A DNA stretch of 37,590 bases from an uncultured Gammaproteobacteria bacterium (GCA_947259915.1 CAMYOC010000010.1:123332-160921); one strand, 5' to 3'. Positions 1 to 8,083 are shown, counted from the first letter of the stretch. Numbers and translations are program-made. The notes: generated by a model not told the origin, from the letters alone.

Positions 1-305
1 TCACCGACCGCGCCAAGAAAGTCGCTCTCCAGTGATCCGGCCCAGCGATTGAACTGGTCGAACTCGATCTTGTTCGGCCCGGACCGCGTTGCCAACTGAG
101 CGCGTCGCAACGCCTTGGGAAAATCCGCCGGGCCCACGACCACTGCCACCGGCTTACCGCCGACCTGCACCGCATCGCCGGTGGCCGCTGCTTGCGGAGT
201 CAAAGTGTAGAAGGAAACGTCCGGACTGCGGCTGGCGCAGCCGGCAGCGCTGATCAATGCGCACAACATGCTCGTCATCAGCACCACTCTGGCTGTGTGT
301 CTCAC
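1..305 (-). CDS. pqiC: PqiC-like outer-membrane lipoprotein, C-terminus cut by window edge
   Basis: This is the N-terminal part, about 101 residues, of an ABC-type transport auxiliary lipoprotein (PqiC/DUF330 family). In the family the protein is anchored in the outer membrane and partners PqiA and PqiB in lipid transport between the membranes. I chose a GTG start because it overlaps the pqiB stop in a GTGA arrangement, the usual sign of translational coupling. The first 25 residues form a hydrophobic signal ending in a lipobox-like ISAAGC; the cysteine should be lipidated, although the -3 residue is Ala rather than the usual Leu. Then come an FYTLTP segment typical of the family start, a short beta-rich stretch (PVAVVVGPADFP) and an FDQFNRWAGSLE segment. 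The reading frame is open to base 1, so the rest lies outside the window. Confidence 0.85.
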   Translation of the reverse strand, partial: MRHTARVVLMTSMLCALISAAGCASRSPDVSFYTLTPQAAATGDAVQVGGKPVAVVVGPADFPKALRRAQLATRSGPNKIEFDQFNRWAGSLESDFLGAVG

Positions 306-1918
306 GGTTTCTCTCCCTTGCCAAAGATCAGCGCCTCGGGATGTTGTTCAAGATACTCGGCAACAGCTGCGATCGCCTCCGCCGCCGCGGTCAGCTCGAT
401 CAGCAGACGGTTCAATTCGGTCCGTGTCACCGAATTTGTGGCGACCATCGCGCGGGTGGCCGCCAGCGTGGACTCAGCTTCGGCCAATGACTCGGCCAGA
501 CGCGGCGCGATGTCCGTGTTGGCGGTGGCGAGCAACGCACGCGCCTCCTCCATGGTCGCACCCACCTGATCCAGCGCGGTCTTCATTTCCTGACCGATCT
601 GCACATAGGGCACCGTCTTCAGATCGGCGGAGATCTGGGCCAGGTTGGCGATCAGCTCGGCCCCCGGCGAGCGTATCGTCGGGATCTCCGGATATCTGCC
701 GGTAGCAACGACCGGTGCCGGTTCCGCATCCGGAAAGAAATCCAGCGTTACGGCCTTCTGTCCCAGCGCCAGATTGGCGATCGTCAGCTGGGCGCGCAGC
801 CCCTGGTCGATCAGCTTCGGCAATATATCGCCCTCGTCGGGTTGGCCGACGACCCGGAAGCGTTCAGGTTCCAGCTCCACCACGACCGGCAGACGGATCT
901 GGTCGCGGTTGAAATCGGCGTCCAGACCGATGCTGACCACGCTGCCGATGGGCAGACCGCGGAAATCCAGCGGCGCCCCCACCTGCAAACCGCGTAGTGA
1001 CTGATCGAAAAAGAGTAGATATTTTTCTTTTACCTTGTAGCGGATCGCGTTGGCCTCGTCCCGAGTGCGGAACAGCGGGAATACCCTCTCCGGCTTGGCC
1101 GGGGCGCCCGGAGACGTCCCTGGCGGCAGATCGAAGCCGACGCCACCCGTCAATACCGATACCAGACTCTCGGTTTGGAGTGTCACGCCACTCGCGTCAA
1201 CCTTGAGATTGACGCCGCCGGCATTCCAGAACAACGTATTCTCATAGATCCTGCCGTGGTGAGGGGTCTCGACAAAAATGTCGAGCAAGATGGTGCCGTC
1301 ATCCTGCAATGCGTAGTCCGTGACCCTGCCCACCTCGATCTGGCGAAAATACACCGGGCTCCCGGGATTCAGACCACCGAGACGCTCCACGCTAAGCTTG
1401 TAAAGCTTGCCGGGAAATCGTGGATCGATCACCGGCGGCTTTTTCAGGGCGACGAATTCCCTGGCTTTCTTGCCCTCGGTGCTCGGATCCATCGCGATAT
1501 AAGCGCCGGAGAACAAAGTGCCAAGCGCGGCAATCTGACCCGCGCTGACATGAGCCCGGACCACCCAAAAACGTGTCTTGTCGGTCAGATATTCCTTTAT
1601 TTTAGGGTTCATCTCCGCATGCACGACGACGTAGTATTCGCCTTTCTCGCCGTCTTCGAGATCCACCAGGGTGACGCTGCCGACATCCACATCCCGGAAG
1701 CGGACCTTGGTCTTGCCGGCGACCAGGCTCTCACCGGTTTCGAACCTGATCTGGATGGTCGGACCGGTCTCGGTGACATTCTTGTACACCAGCCATAACG
1801 CAACCAGGGCAGCGACGATCGGGACCAGCCAGACGACGGAGAAACCGCGTTTGGCGCTGACCGCGGCCTCGGGAAACTCGCCGGCTGGCAGGCGGGGATC
1901 GGCTTGCTTATCGGTCAT
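302..1918 (-). CDS. pqiB: PqiB, MCE-domain lipid-transport protein
   Basis: This 538-residue protein matches the usual length of PqiB, a periplasm-spanning MCE protein that forms a lipid tunnel between inner and outer membranes. One membrane helix lies at residues 27-45. Three MCE repeats follow, each with a recognisable core near residues 65-82, 183-199 and 311-328 (VRFRDVDVGSV, VYFRQIEVGRV and LDFRGLPIGSV). The last 120 residues or so are Ala/Glu/Leu-rich and helical, as expected for the C-terminal coiled coil that makes the PqiB needle. I chose the ATG at 1918 rather than the in-frame ATG at 1936 because GGAGG lies 6 bases upstream. The gene overlaps the preceding pqiA half by 11 bases and pqiC by 4, so the locus is one tight operon. 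Identification is secure; the cargo cannot be read from sequence. Confidence 0.95.
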   Translation of the reverse strand: MTDKQADPRLPAGEFPEAAVSAKRGFSVVWLVPIVAALVALWLVYKNVTETGPTIQIRFETGESLVAGKTKVRFRDVDVGSVTLVDLEDGEKGEYYVVVHAEMNPKIKEYLTDKTRFWVVRAHVSAGQIAALGTLFSGAYIAMDPSTEGKKAREFVALKKPPVIDPRFPGKLYKLSVERLGGLNPGSPVYFRQIEVGRVTDYALQDDGTILLDIFVETPHHGRIYENTLFWNAGGVNLKVDASGVTLQTESLVSVLTGGVGFDLPPGTSPGAPAKPERVFPLFRTRDEANAIRYKVKEKYLLFFDQSLRGLQVGAPLDFRGLPIGSVVSIGLDADFNRDQIRLPVVVELEPERFRVVGQPDEGDILPKLIDQGLRAQLTIANLALGQKAVTLDFFPDAEPAPVVATGRYPEIPTIRSPGAELIANLAQISADLKTVPYVQIGQEMKTALDQVGATMEEARALLATANTDIAPRLAESLAEAESTLAATRAMVATNSVTRTELNRLLIELTAAAEAIAAVAEYLEQHPEALIFGKGEKP

Positions 1919-2537
1919 CTCTTGCCTCCACGGCATCCCAGATCAGCCGGGGGTCGAATTGTTGCGCAGCGAGCATGGTCAAGACCACGACGGCGCCAAA
2001 ATACGGGGCGCCGGCGCCAGCATGCATGGTAGCAAAAAAACCCAGCTGGACCAGTGCAACCAGGATCGTCACCACAAACATGTCCAGCATGGACCAACGA
2101 CCGATCAATTCCACAACGCGATACACCCGCGTCCGGTCCACCGACCGGCTCACGGAGCGGCGCTGGGATGACACCAGCAGATACATCAACATCGCGATCT
2201 TGGCCATCGGCACCGCGACACTGGCGGTAAAGATCACCAGAGCCAGTGGCCAGTCACCGTGATGCAGGAAATAGAGTACGCCGCTCATGATGGTGTCACC
2301 CTGGGTCTTGCCCAGCGCATCGACGACCGTCACCGGCAGCACATTAGCCGGGATGTAGCAGATGGCAGCAGCAATCAACAGCGCCCATGAGCGGGCGATG
2401 CTGTTGGGTCTGCGCAGGTGCACGGCTGCGTGGCATCGGGGGCAGTGATGGTGGTCACCTGCCAGCCGCACCAGCTGGCCACAATCGTGGCATACGGCAA
2501 AACCCGCCTCCCTGGCCGTCAGCATCGGGGCGCTCAT
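1908..2537 (-). CDS. pqiA: PqiA-type membrane protein, C-terminal half as a separate gene
   Basis: The 209-residue protein corresponds to the second half of E. coli PqiA, an integral inner-membrane protein that works with PqiB. A CHDC/CPRC zinc-ribbon-like pair sits at residues 16-34, followed by RRPNSIARSWALL, which matches the RRRNSLQWTLALL region of E. coli PqiA. Four hydrophobic segments follow, including IPANVLPV and VELIGRWSMLDMFVV, both characteristic of the family. The start codon overlaps the stop of the first pqiA half in an ATGA. In E. coli both halves are one polypeptide of about 417 residues; here they are two coupled genes, an arrangement I believe also occurs in pseudomonads. 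Family assignment is secure. The exact role of PqiA in the transport cycle is not established. Confidence 0.93.
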   Translation of the reverse strand: MSAPMLTAREAGFAVCHDCGQLVRLAGDHHHCPRCHAAVHLRRPNSIARSWALLIAAAICYIPANVLPVTVVDALGKTQGDTIMSGVLYFLHHGDWPLALVIFTASVAVPMAKIAMLMYLLVSSQRRSVSRSVDRTRVYRVVELIGRWSMLDMFVVTILVALVQLGFFATMHAGAGAPYFGAVVVLTMLAAQQFDPRLIWDAVEARDDR

Positions 2538-3124
2538 GACAGGGCCGCCAGCCGGCGCCAGACAATACGCGGCTCCAGACTGCTGTTGGTCCAGGCCTGG
2601 GTGATCATCAACAAGGCGAAGGCATAGGCGGACACGCCGGGCACCAGATCAGCCATGGCTGCCAGTTTGACATAGGCCACCAGGATACCGACCACGAACA
2701 CTTCCACCATCGCCCACTCCCGGACATGCAGTGTCAGACGGACCACGTCGGTCGCCTGCGGCACTTTGCGCCCGAGATAAAGCGGCAGAAGTACATACAG
2801 ACCCAGCACGATCAGGAATCCCGGCATGATGATCCCGACCATCATGATCAGGGCAGCCAGCAAGGACTGTCCTTCCTCCCAGAGACTGACGACCCCGGTG
2901 GCCAGGGTGGTCGTGCGCATGTTGCCGGGCGTGCCGAATTTGAGGAAGGCAAAGCTGTTGGCGACGATGAACAGGAACAGCGAAGACAGCGTCAGTGCCA
3001 GACAGCGTTCGATGGAGTTGGGTGGGTTTCTGCATAACACGTTGTTGCAGCGGATGCACCGCGCGGTAGCACCCGGCGCCAATGCGGGCACCTGATTCAG
3101 CAGGTCGCACTCATGACAGGCCAT
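2534..3124 (-). CDS. pqiA: PqiA-type membrane protein, N-terminal half as a separate gene
   Basis: This is the first gene of the pqi operon. It encodes an inner-membrane protein matching the N-terminal half of E. coli PqiA. It opens with CHECDLL and CIRCNNVLC, a four-cysteine zinc-ribbon-like module, and then has about four membrane helices, with the family hallmark WAMVEVFVVGILVAYVKL. The annotated ATG at 3124 has no visible ribosome binding site and would leave only two residues before the first cysteine, fewer than in E. coli PqiA. A good GGAGG lies at 3176-3180, six bases before an in-frame ATC at 3169. A rare ATC start would add 15 residues and give an N-terminus closer to the family. 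No in-frame ATG, GTG or TTG has a better site. The family call is secure; the start is open. Confidence 0.88.
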   Translation of the reverse strand: MACHECDLLNQVPALAPGATARCIRCNNVLCRNPPNSIERCLALTLSSLFLFIVANSFAFLKFGTPGNMRTTTLATGVVSLWEEGQSLLAALIMMVGIIMPGFLIVLGLYVLLPLYLGRKVPQATDVVRLTLHVREWAMVEVFVVGILVAYVKLAAMADLVPGVSAYAFALLMITQAWTNSSLEPRIVWRRLAALS

Positions 3125-3358
3125 TAGCGCCGGCGGCAGCTGGGTATCGTTGGCTGCAACTGTAGCGATCCTGCACCTCCGATCGACGGCGGATCTCAGA
3201 CGTCGATGTCCACCATGGATGCATCCGACTGAACAGCCCGGGTGCGCATGTCCCGGGCACACAGCCTAAGCTCCAAGGCTACACCGGCGCGACCTTCCTT
3301 GGAAGGCGACACGGCGCATCGCTTGCTCGCAAGCGCCCCGACCACTAGCCTTGGGGGC
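3125..3358. promoter_or_regulatory. Divergent control region, pqi operon / reductase gene
   Basis: This 234-base gap separates the minus-strand pqi operon from the plus-strand reductase gene, so it must hold promoters for both. It carries two close dyads: CCTTCC-TT-GGAAGG at 3293-3306 and CGCTTGC-TC-GCAAGCG at 3320-3335. Two-base centres make hairpins unlikely and suggest binding sites for dimeric regulators. I could not pick a convincing -35/-10 pair. Confidence 0.4.
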
Positions 3359-4621
3359 ATGAATAACTCCAAGTCAAAAAACGAACGCGCATACCATCTT
3401 ATCGTCTGGGGCGCGTCCGGCTTTACCGGGCGTCTGGTCGCCGAATACCTGCTCGGTCAATACGGTGTCGGCGGCGAACTGCGCTGGGCCATGGCCGGTC
3501 GTAATCAGGCCAAGCTCGAAACCGTCCGCGAGGGTCTCGGCGAGGGATCCGGGGCCGTGCCGATCCTGCTCGCGGACAGCCATGACCCGGACAGCCTGGA
3601 CGCGCTGGTCAGTCAGACCCGGGTGGTGTGCTCCACGGTCGGGCCATTCGCCAAACATGGCAGCGAGCTGGTTGCCGCCTGCGTCCGCGCCGGCACCGAT
3701 TACTGCGACATCACCGGCGAGGCACAGTGGATCCGACGCATGATCGATGCTCACGAGGAACAAGCTCAGGCCAGCGGCGCCCGCATCGTTAACTGCTGCG
3801 GCTTCGATTCGATCCCGTCGGATCTGGGCTGTCTGTTTCTCAATCAGGCGATGCAAAATCGTCACGGGACGCCCTGCGACAGCGTGAATATGCGGGTCCG
3901 TCGGATGCGTGGCGCGGCTAGCGGCGGCACTTTTGCCAGCATGCTGAACGCGGTGGAGGAAGCCCGGAGTGATCCGCAGACCCGCCGCACCCTGGGCAAC
4001 CCTTACGGCCTCAATCCCCGCGGCGAGACCTCTGGGCCGGATGGACCGGACCAGAGCTCACCGCGCTGGGATGCAGATGTGAACTCCTGGACCGCGCCGT
4101 TTGTGATGGCGGCGATCAACACGCGGGTGGTCCGCCGCAGCAACGCGCTGATGGATTATGCCTATGGTCGGGACTTTCGCTACAGCGAAGCGATGATGAC
4201 CGGCCGCGGCGCCGGCGGCTGGGCCCGGGCGGTCAGTATTACCGCGGCAATGGCCGGCTTTCTGCTGGCCAGTTCGGTGGGTCCGACCCGGGCGCTGCTG
4301 GGCAAGTTGCTGCCCGACCCGGGCGAAGGACCGTCGGCCGACGACCGGGAACGGGGCTTCTTCGACATCGTCATGGTCGGGAAAGCCGGGGAGCGGACCC
4401 TGCGCGCACGGGTCAAAGCGGATCGCGACCCGGGATACGGCGCCACCTGCAAGATGCTCGGCGAGAGCGCCGTCTGTCTGGCGCTCGAAGGCGATCGGCT
4501 CGATGTCGCGGGCGGCTTCTGGACCCCGGCCTCAGCCATGGGGACCCGCCTGATCGCGCGGCTGGAGAATAGCGCCGGCATGAGCTTCGAGCTGGAGCCG
4601 GAAAAAGCCGGTGCTGCCTGA
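3359..4621 (+). CDS. Saccharopine dehydrogenase-like / trans-acting enoyl reductase family protein
   Basis: The 420-residue protein belongs to the family that includes mycobacterial trans-acting enoyl reductases and saccharopine-dehydrogenase-like oxidoreductases. The N-terminus is a Rossmann NAD(P)-binding fold with GASGFTG at residues 18-24. AGRNQAKL and STVGPFAKHG follow at the expected spacing, then CDITGEAQW and NCCGFDSIPSDLG, both strongly conserved in this family. A hydrophobic stretch near residues 290-310 may touch the membrane. I chose the ATG at 3359 because the protein then begins just before the Rossmann strand; only a short-spaced GGGGG precedes it. The substrate is unknown. The mycobacterial relatives act on polyketide lipids, so a lipid substrate is possible, but nothing nearby proves it. 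Confidence 0.85.
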   Translation: MNNSKSKNERAYHLIVWGASGFTGRLVAEYLLGQYGVGGELRWAMAGRNQAKLETVREGLGEGSGAVPILLADSHDPDSLDALVSQTRVVCSTVGPFAKHGSELVAACVRAGTDYCDITGEAQWIRRMIDAHEEQAQASGARIVNCCGFDSIPSDLGCLFLNQAMQNRHGTPCDSVNMRVRRMRGAASGGTFASMLNAVEEARSDPQTRRTLGNPYGLNPRGETSGPDGPDQSSPRWDADVNSWTAPFVMAAINTRVVRRSNALMDYAYGRDFRYSEAMMTGRGAGGWARAVSITAAMAGFLLASSVGPTRALLGKLLPDPGEGPSADDRERGFFDIVMVGKAGERTLRARVKADRDPGYGATCKMLGESAVCLALEGDRLDVAGGFWTPASAMGTRLIARLENSAGMSFELEPEKAGAA

Positions 4622-4704
4622 CCGATTGCGATGGCAGCCGGGACCGGGCGCCATCCTGGCGACGCCTGCGGCCCGGTGAGCCGAAACTGACGGGGGGAGC
4701 GGGG

Positions 4705-5787
4705 ATGTCTGCATCTTTTCCAGCGCAGTCCGACACTGGTCTGGATGGAAATCGTGACTCCACGCCTCAGCGGCCGGCCCCGGCCCTGCCCTGGCCCTGG
4801 ATTACCGCACTGGCCATGCTGGTGTTCGTGCTGTCTGTCTCGGTCTGGGAATGGCAGATGCGCAGACTCGAGCTGTTACCGGGCGATCTGGGTGACGGCA
4901 ACGCGTTTTGGGCGGTGGAGCGCCACAAGGTCGATCAGGCCGGACCCGGATCCGCGGTCATCGTCGGCTCGTCGCGCATCCTCTTTGACACGGACCTGGC
5001 GCTGTTTGAAGACGTCACCGGACGGCAGGTGATACAGCTCGCGCTACCCGGCACCGGCCCGCGGGCCTTTGTCGAAGACCTGGCCAACAACACGGACTTT
5101 GGCGGCCTGCTGGTCGTGGGAGTGACCCCCACGGCTTTTTTCCGCGAGGGTCCGGGTCTGATGGGCGGCGCCATCGAGTATGCGCAGACCGAGACGCCCG
5201 CCCAACGCTTTGGCCATCGTCTGTTTTTGTTCCTGGCCAGGACATTTGGCTTTCTCGATCCTGACTACACGCTGATCAAGCTGTTGAGAAACCACCACTA
5301 TATCGAGCGCGACGGCGTCGAGGGCCCCTATGGCGAAGTGTGGAAGATCTCGATCAATGCGCCGGCACGCCAGACGTCCTTATGGTCGCGGATCGAAACC
5401 GACGAGTATCTGCGGCAACACGCACGGCTGGCCTGGGGAGATTTCAGCGGCGCTCCGATCGCGGATGGCGTGATCCGCACGATAGTCGAATCCACGCGAC
5501 GAGATGTCGAGCGCATCCGCGCTCGCGGCGGTGACGTCGTGTTTGTAAGGCCACCATCCGCCGGCCCGCTGCGCGAAAACGAAGCCAGGCGGATCCCCAG
5601 GGCATGGGGCTGGGATCGTCTGCTCCGCGCCACCGGCGCCTTTGGCATCCATTTTGAGGATTATCCTGAGATGCAGAACCTGGACCTGCCCGAGTGGTCG
5701 CATCTGTCGCGCGAATCCGCGGCTCGTTTTACCCGGGCTTACGCCACTGCCCTGGCACGGGAGATCGATGCCGACTCCGGCCCCTAG
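4705..5787 (+). CDS. Membrane-anchored SGNH-like protein of unknown function
   Basis: This is a 360-residue protein with one N-terminal membrane helix (about residues 31-48), so the bulk probably sits in the periplasm. After it, VIVGSSRILFDTDL (about residues 85-98) resembles block I of SGNH-hydrolase-like proteins that carry GSSR instead of GDS. Near the C-terminus, IHFEDYPEMQ and LPEWSHLSRESAARFT look like the last SGNH block, where a DxxH is usual; here it reads ExxH. Such proteins are often found with O-acetylation systems, but no MBOAT acyltransferase is next to it here. The truncated gene at 37256-37590 is a paralogue. The stop overlaps the convergent downstream stop within a CTAG. The fold family is likely; catalytic activity is not established. 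Confidence 0.7.
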   Translation: MSASFPAQSDTGLDGNRDSTPQRPAPALPWPWITALAMLVFVLSVSVWEWQMRRLELLPGDLGDGNAFWAVERHKVDQAGPGSAVIVGSSRILFDTDLALFEDVTGRQVIQLALPGTGPRAFVEDLANNTDFGGLLVVGVTPTAFFREGPGLMGGAIEYAQTETPAQRFGHRLFLFLARTFGFLDPDYTLIKLLRNHHYIERDGVEGPYGEVWKISINAPARQTSLWSRIETDEYLRQHARLAWGDFSGAPIADGVIRTIVESTRRDVERIRARGGDVVFVRPPSAGPLRENEARRIPRAWGWDRLLRATGAFGIHFEDYPEMQNLDLPEWSHLSRESAARFTRAYATALAREIDADSGP

Positions 5788-6188
5788 GGCATCTGGATAC
5801 CACCGCCCGGCAGGCCTCCGCCTGGAACACCACCGCCGGGCATACCGCCGGCTGAGCCCGGCACGATCAGCGATGATGCCGCTTCCCGACGCATCTCCTC
5901 GATTCGCTTCATGGTGTCCTCGAGGGCGACCTCGGCGGCAGGTCCGAAACCGGCAATAGCCTCTTGCAGCGATGTGGCGTCGATCTCGAAATTTAATGGT
6001 AGCGCACCACCCGGTGTCAGCAGTTGGGCCTGACCGAGAAAGCGCACCGGGCGGGACGTGTCCGGCTCGCCGCTGGTGGTGACCGGCGTCAGGCGCTGGA
6101 TGGTGCCGACGCGTCGGTCCGTGTAGACCTCTTCCAGGTAGAGGTCATCCTCTTGCATCTTGATTTCCATCGTCTGCTGTTCGGTCAT
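5784..6188 (-). CDS. Small hypothetical protein with PGGG-repeat tail
   Basis: I do not recognise the family. The 134-residue protein has no signal peptide or membrane helix, so it is probably cytoplasmic. The first 35 residues are acidic and end in a DRRVGTIQRLTPV segment. The middle (residues 45-75) could be beta strands. Residues 85-105 form a charged helix rich in Glu and Arg (EDTMKRIEEMRREAA). The tail carries three PGGG units separated by single hydrophobic residues. It lies 76 bases downstream of the cation transporter gene on the same strand and could share its transcript. The ATG at 6188 has only a weak GGGA upstream. Normal codon use and a complete frame make it a real gene in my view. 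Confidence 0.7.
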   Translation of the reverse strand: MTEQQTMEIKMQEDDLYLEEVYTDRRVGTIQRLTPVTTSGEPDTSRPVRFLGQAQLLTPGGALPLNFEIDATSLQEAIAGFGPAAEVALEDTMKRIEEMRREAASSLIVPGSAGGMPGGGVPGGGLPGGGIQMP

Positions 6189-6264
6189 CGGTGTCGGGTC
6201 CCTGGCTGTAGGTGGCGGATCTGGGTGCTAGGGTAGCAAGTTCTGGCGGCGATTTGGCATTGCC

Positions 6265-7182
6265 TCAGTGGGGCAGGCCCGCTTGCTCGTCATCCGGGTT
6301 ATCGGCGCAGCCGTGGACATCGACCTCTATCGTCGAGTGATCGATCCGGTAACGCTGTCTCAGCACCTGCTTGATCTCTCGCAATACGCGTGCCTGATGA
6401 CCGTCACCCTCGACGATCTCGGCGTGCATGGTCAGCATCAGACGCTGGGGCGTCAGACTCCAGACATGCACATGATGGATACCCTCGAGACCGTGGATGG
6501 TTTCGATCAGGTCCGCCTGCAGCGCCTGGACATCGAGCCAGTCCGGCGAGCCCTCCAGCAGTATGTGCGCCGACCGTTTGACCAGATCCCAGGCGCTGCG
6601 CAGGATCAGTCCGGCGACGATCACCGAAAGGATCGGATCGATCGGCGTCCAGCCGGTGAAGATGATGACGGTGGCGGCGATGATCGCGACCAGCGAGCCG
6701 AGCAGATCGCCCAGGACATGTAACGCCGCGCCGCGCAGGTTCAGATTTTCCTGATCGCCGGAATGCAGGATAAGAAACGCGACCACGTTGACCGCCAGCC
6801 CCAGCGCCGCGATCACCAGCATGGGCACCCCGGCCACCGGCACCGGATCCAGCATCCGCTGCAGTGCTTCGATCAGGATCCAGCCGACGATCAGCAGCAG
6901 CGTCAGCCCATTGACAAAGGCGGCCAGAATCTGAAAACGGTGATAGCCGAAGCTGCGGCGCGGATCGGCCGGCCGCCCACTGACCCGGAAAGCAGCCCAG
7001 GCCAGCGCCAGGGACATGGAGTCGGTGAGCATGTGGCCGGCGTCGGCCAGCAAGGCCAGCGAGCCCGACAACAGCCCGCCGATCACCTCCACGATCATGA
7101 AGACTGCGGTCAAAATCATGGCGAAGAGGATTCGCCGGGAGGCCGCTGCCTCACCCGCTTTGACTGTGTGCGTGTCGCTCAT
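6265..7182 (-). CDS. Cation diffusion facilitator (zinc/divalent metal efflux)
   Basis: The 305-residue protein is a CDF-family metal/proton antiporter of the inner membrane, probably exporting Zn2+ (CzcD/ZitB type). Six membrane segments run from about residue 17 to 195. The metal site is complete: D47 with H50 and D54 in LLADAGHMLTDS (helix 2), and H155 with D159 in HVLGDLLGS (helix 5). His at the first position of helices 2 and 5 is typical of zinc-selective members. The C-terminal cytoplasmic domain (residues 205-290) contains VHVWSLTP and a closing HSTIEVDVHGC, as expected for the ferredoxin-like dimerisation domain. It is the upstream gene of a possible two-gene unit with the PGGG-tail protein. 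The family is secure; the metal is inferred. Confidence 0.92.
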   Translation of the reverse strand: MSDTHTVKAGEAAASRRILFAMILTAVFMIVEVIGGLLSGSLALLADAGHMLTDSMSLALAWAAFRVSGRPADPRRSFGYHRFQILAAFVNGLTLLLIVGWILIEALQRMLDPVPVAGVPMLVIAALGLAVNVVAFLILHSGDQENLNLRGAALHVLGDLLGSLVAIIAATVIIFTGWTPIDPILSVIVAGLILRSAWDLVKRSAHILLEGSPDWLDVQALQADLIETIHGLEGIHHVHVWSLTPQRLMLTMHAEIVEGDGHQARVLREIKQVLRQRYRIDHSTIEVDVHGCADNPDDEQAGLPH

Positions 7183-7283
7183 TCTCTCGGCTGTTCGCAG
7201 ACCCGGGTGGAAGCCATCCTCGCCGCCGCGGCGCGGGGTCAGATTATTGTACCGTGGTGTGAGATGTGGTTCCGGACAAGAAG

Positions 7284-7306
7284 AAGGCCCCTGCAGGAGG
7301 GGCCTT
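7284..7306 (-). terminator. Intrinsic terminator of the RRM gene
   Basis: A perfect 8-bp stem (AAGGCCCC / GGGGCCTT) with a 7-base loop lies 54 bases past the stop of the RRM gene. Read on the minus strand it ends in TT and continues CTTCTTG, a broken T tract. It also shields the RRM gene from the cation transporter gene that follows on the same strand. Confidence 0.7.
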
Positions 7307-7360
7307 CGTCTTCGCGTCCGGATACGGAGACAGAGTCTCCGATCTGTTTGCGATCAGGTC

Positions 7361-7633
7361 TTAGTAGCGGGGACCACGCGCCGGACGCTCGGCCCGGGGC
7401 TTGGCCTGATTGACCTTCATGTTACGGCCGCCCAGCGCCGTATCGTTAAGGGCCTTGATCGCCGCATCGGCCTCGGAGTTGTCCGCCATCTCGACGAAGC
7501 CAAATCCCTTGGACTGGCCAGAGAATTTGTCAGTGATCACATTGACACTGGTGACGGCGCCGAACTCCGCAAAAGCCGAGCGGAGATCGTCTTCGGTCAC
7601 GCTATAGGCCAGATTTCCAACATAGATATTCAT
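7361..7633 (-). CDS. RRM-domain RNA-binding protein
   Basis: The 90-residue protein is a single RNA recognition motif of the bacterial Rbp type. RNP2 (IYVGNLAY) is at residues 3-10 and RNP1 (KGFGFVEM) at about 42-49, both with the aromatic residues that stack on RNA bases. A short basic tail (PRAERPARGPRY) follows the domain. Homologues in cyanobacteria and proteobacteria are often cold-induced and act in the cytoplasm on mRNA; no target can be read here. I see no convincing promoter in the 120 bases just upstream, where a strong minus-strand terminator instead lies (7757-7776). The gene may therefore be read from a promoter near 7880 through a long, attenuated leader. Confidence 0.93.
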   Translation of the reverse strand: MNIYVGNLAYSVTEDDLRSAFAEFGAVTSVNVITDKFSGQSKGFGFVEMADNSEADAAIKALNDTALGGRNMKVNQAKPRAERPARGPRY

Positions 7634-7749
7634 ACATTCACTCGTTCAAAAAGGTGTGTTGTTCGAAAAAACGCTGCCAGGCAAGCAAACACACAAACCT
7701 GCTGGCAGAGACTTGCCGCAACGGCAAATTCTTTGGCTCCAGCGCCGCC

Positions 7750-7776
7750 AATAAAAAAAGGCCCACTCGGGCCTTT
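7750..7776 (-). terminator. Strong intrinsic terminator in the RRM leader
   Basis: An AAAGGCCC stem with a 4-base GAGT loop and GGGCCTTT partner is followed on the minus strand by an unbroken T run (the stem's own TTT plus TTTTAT). It is the best terminator in the window, yet no minus-strand protein gene precedes it. That points to a non-coding transcript or attenuation of the RRM gene. Confidence 0.85.
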
Positions 7777-7889
7777 CTGTATCGGATCGGCTCGCTCTGA
7801 GGGACCCCGGGGAATATTCCCTGGCGCTCGACGCTGACCCTCAACCGCCGACAAATGCGTTCTCAGGAACGCGATAGCCAGTAATATTA
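7750..7889 (-). ncRNA. Candidate structured leader or small RNA upstream of the RRM gene
   Basis: On the minus strand an AT-rich -10-like TAATAT (7889-7884) is followed by three structures: a 6-bp hairpin GCGTTC-CTGA-GAACGC (7872-7857), a stem TGAGGG/CCCTCA (7843-7838 with 7803-7798) enclosing the palindrome GGGAATATTCCC (7821-7810), and a strong intrinsic terminator (7776-7757). A transcript from about 7877 would be close to 125 bases long. It could be a free small RNA or the regulated leader of the RRM gene, which begins 117 bases further on. The -35 is weak, so this is a proposal. Confidence 0.4.
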
Positions 7890-8083
7890 ACACTATTGGC
7901 CCGCAGTTCACAGCGGCTTCTCAGACGCCAGGACCCGTGATCACCCGGCCCGCCACCGGTCCAGGGCGGATGGCTTGACCGGCGCCGGGGCAAGCGTGCC
8001 GCCCGCCCGGGGAACGGATCGCCTCACGCTGGAGGCGTTTTCCGGCGATAATCAGTTGCTCAAACATGCCTGCGGGAGCCTTC

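Larger units (their letters stand above)
7634..8083. other. 450-base intergenic region between the RRM gene and yceH
   Basis: The left part, 7634-7889, holds the RRM leader and terminator listed separately, plus a CTGCCAG/CTGGCAG pairing near 7680-7715. The right part, 7890-8083, should hold the yceH promoter, but I could not identify it. No protein gene is convincing. A minus-strand frame starting with GTG near 7911 has a hydrophobic beginning, but it runs straight through the terminator. Confidence 0.5.

Noticed and set aside
7630..7911. Minus-strand frame with hydrophobic GTG start (MNCGPIVLILLAIAF...)
   Set aside because: It has no ribosome binding site and reads through the strong terminator at 7757-7776 and the RRM leader; the later sequence is low-complexity.
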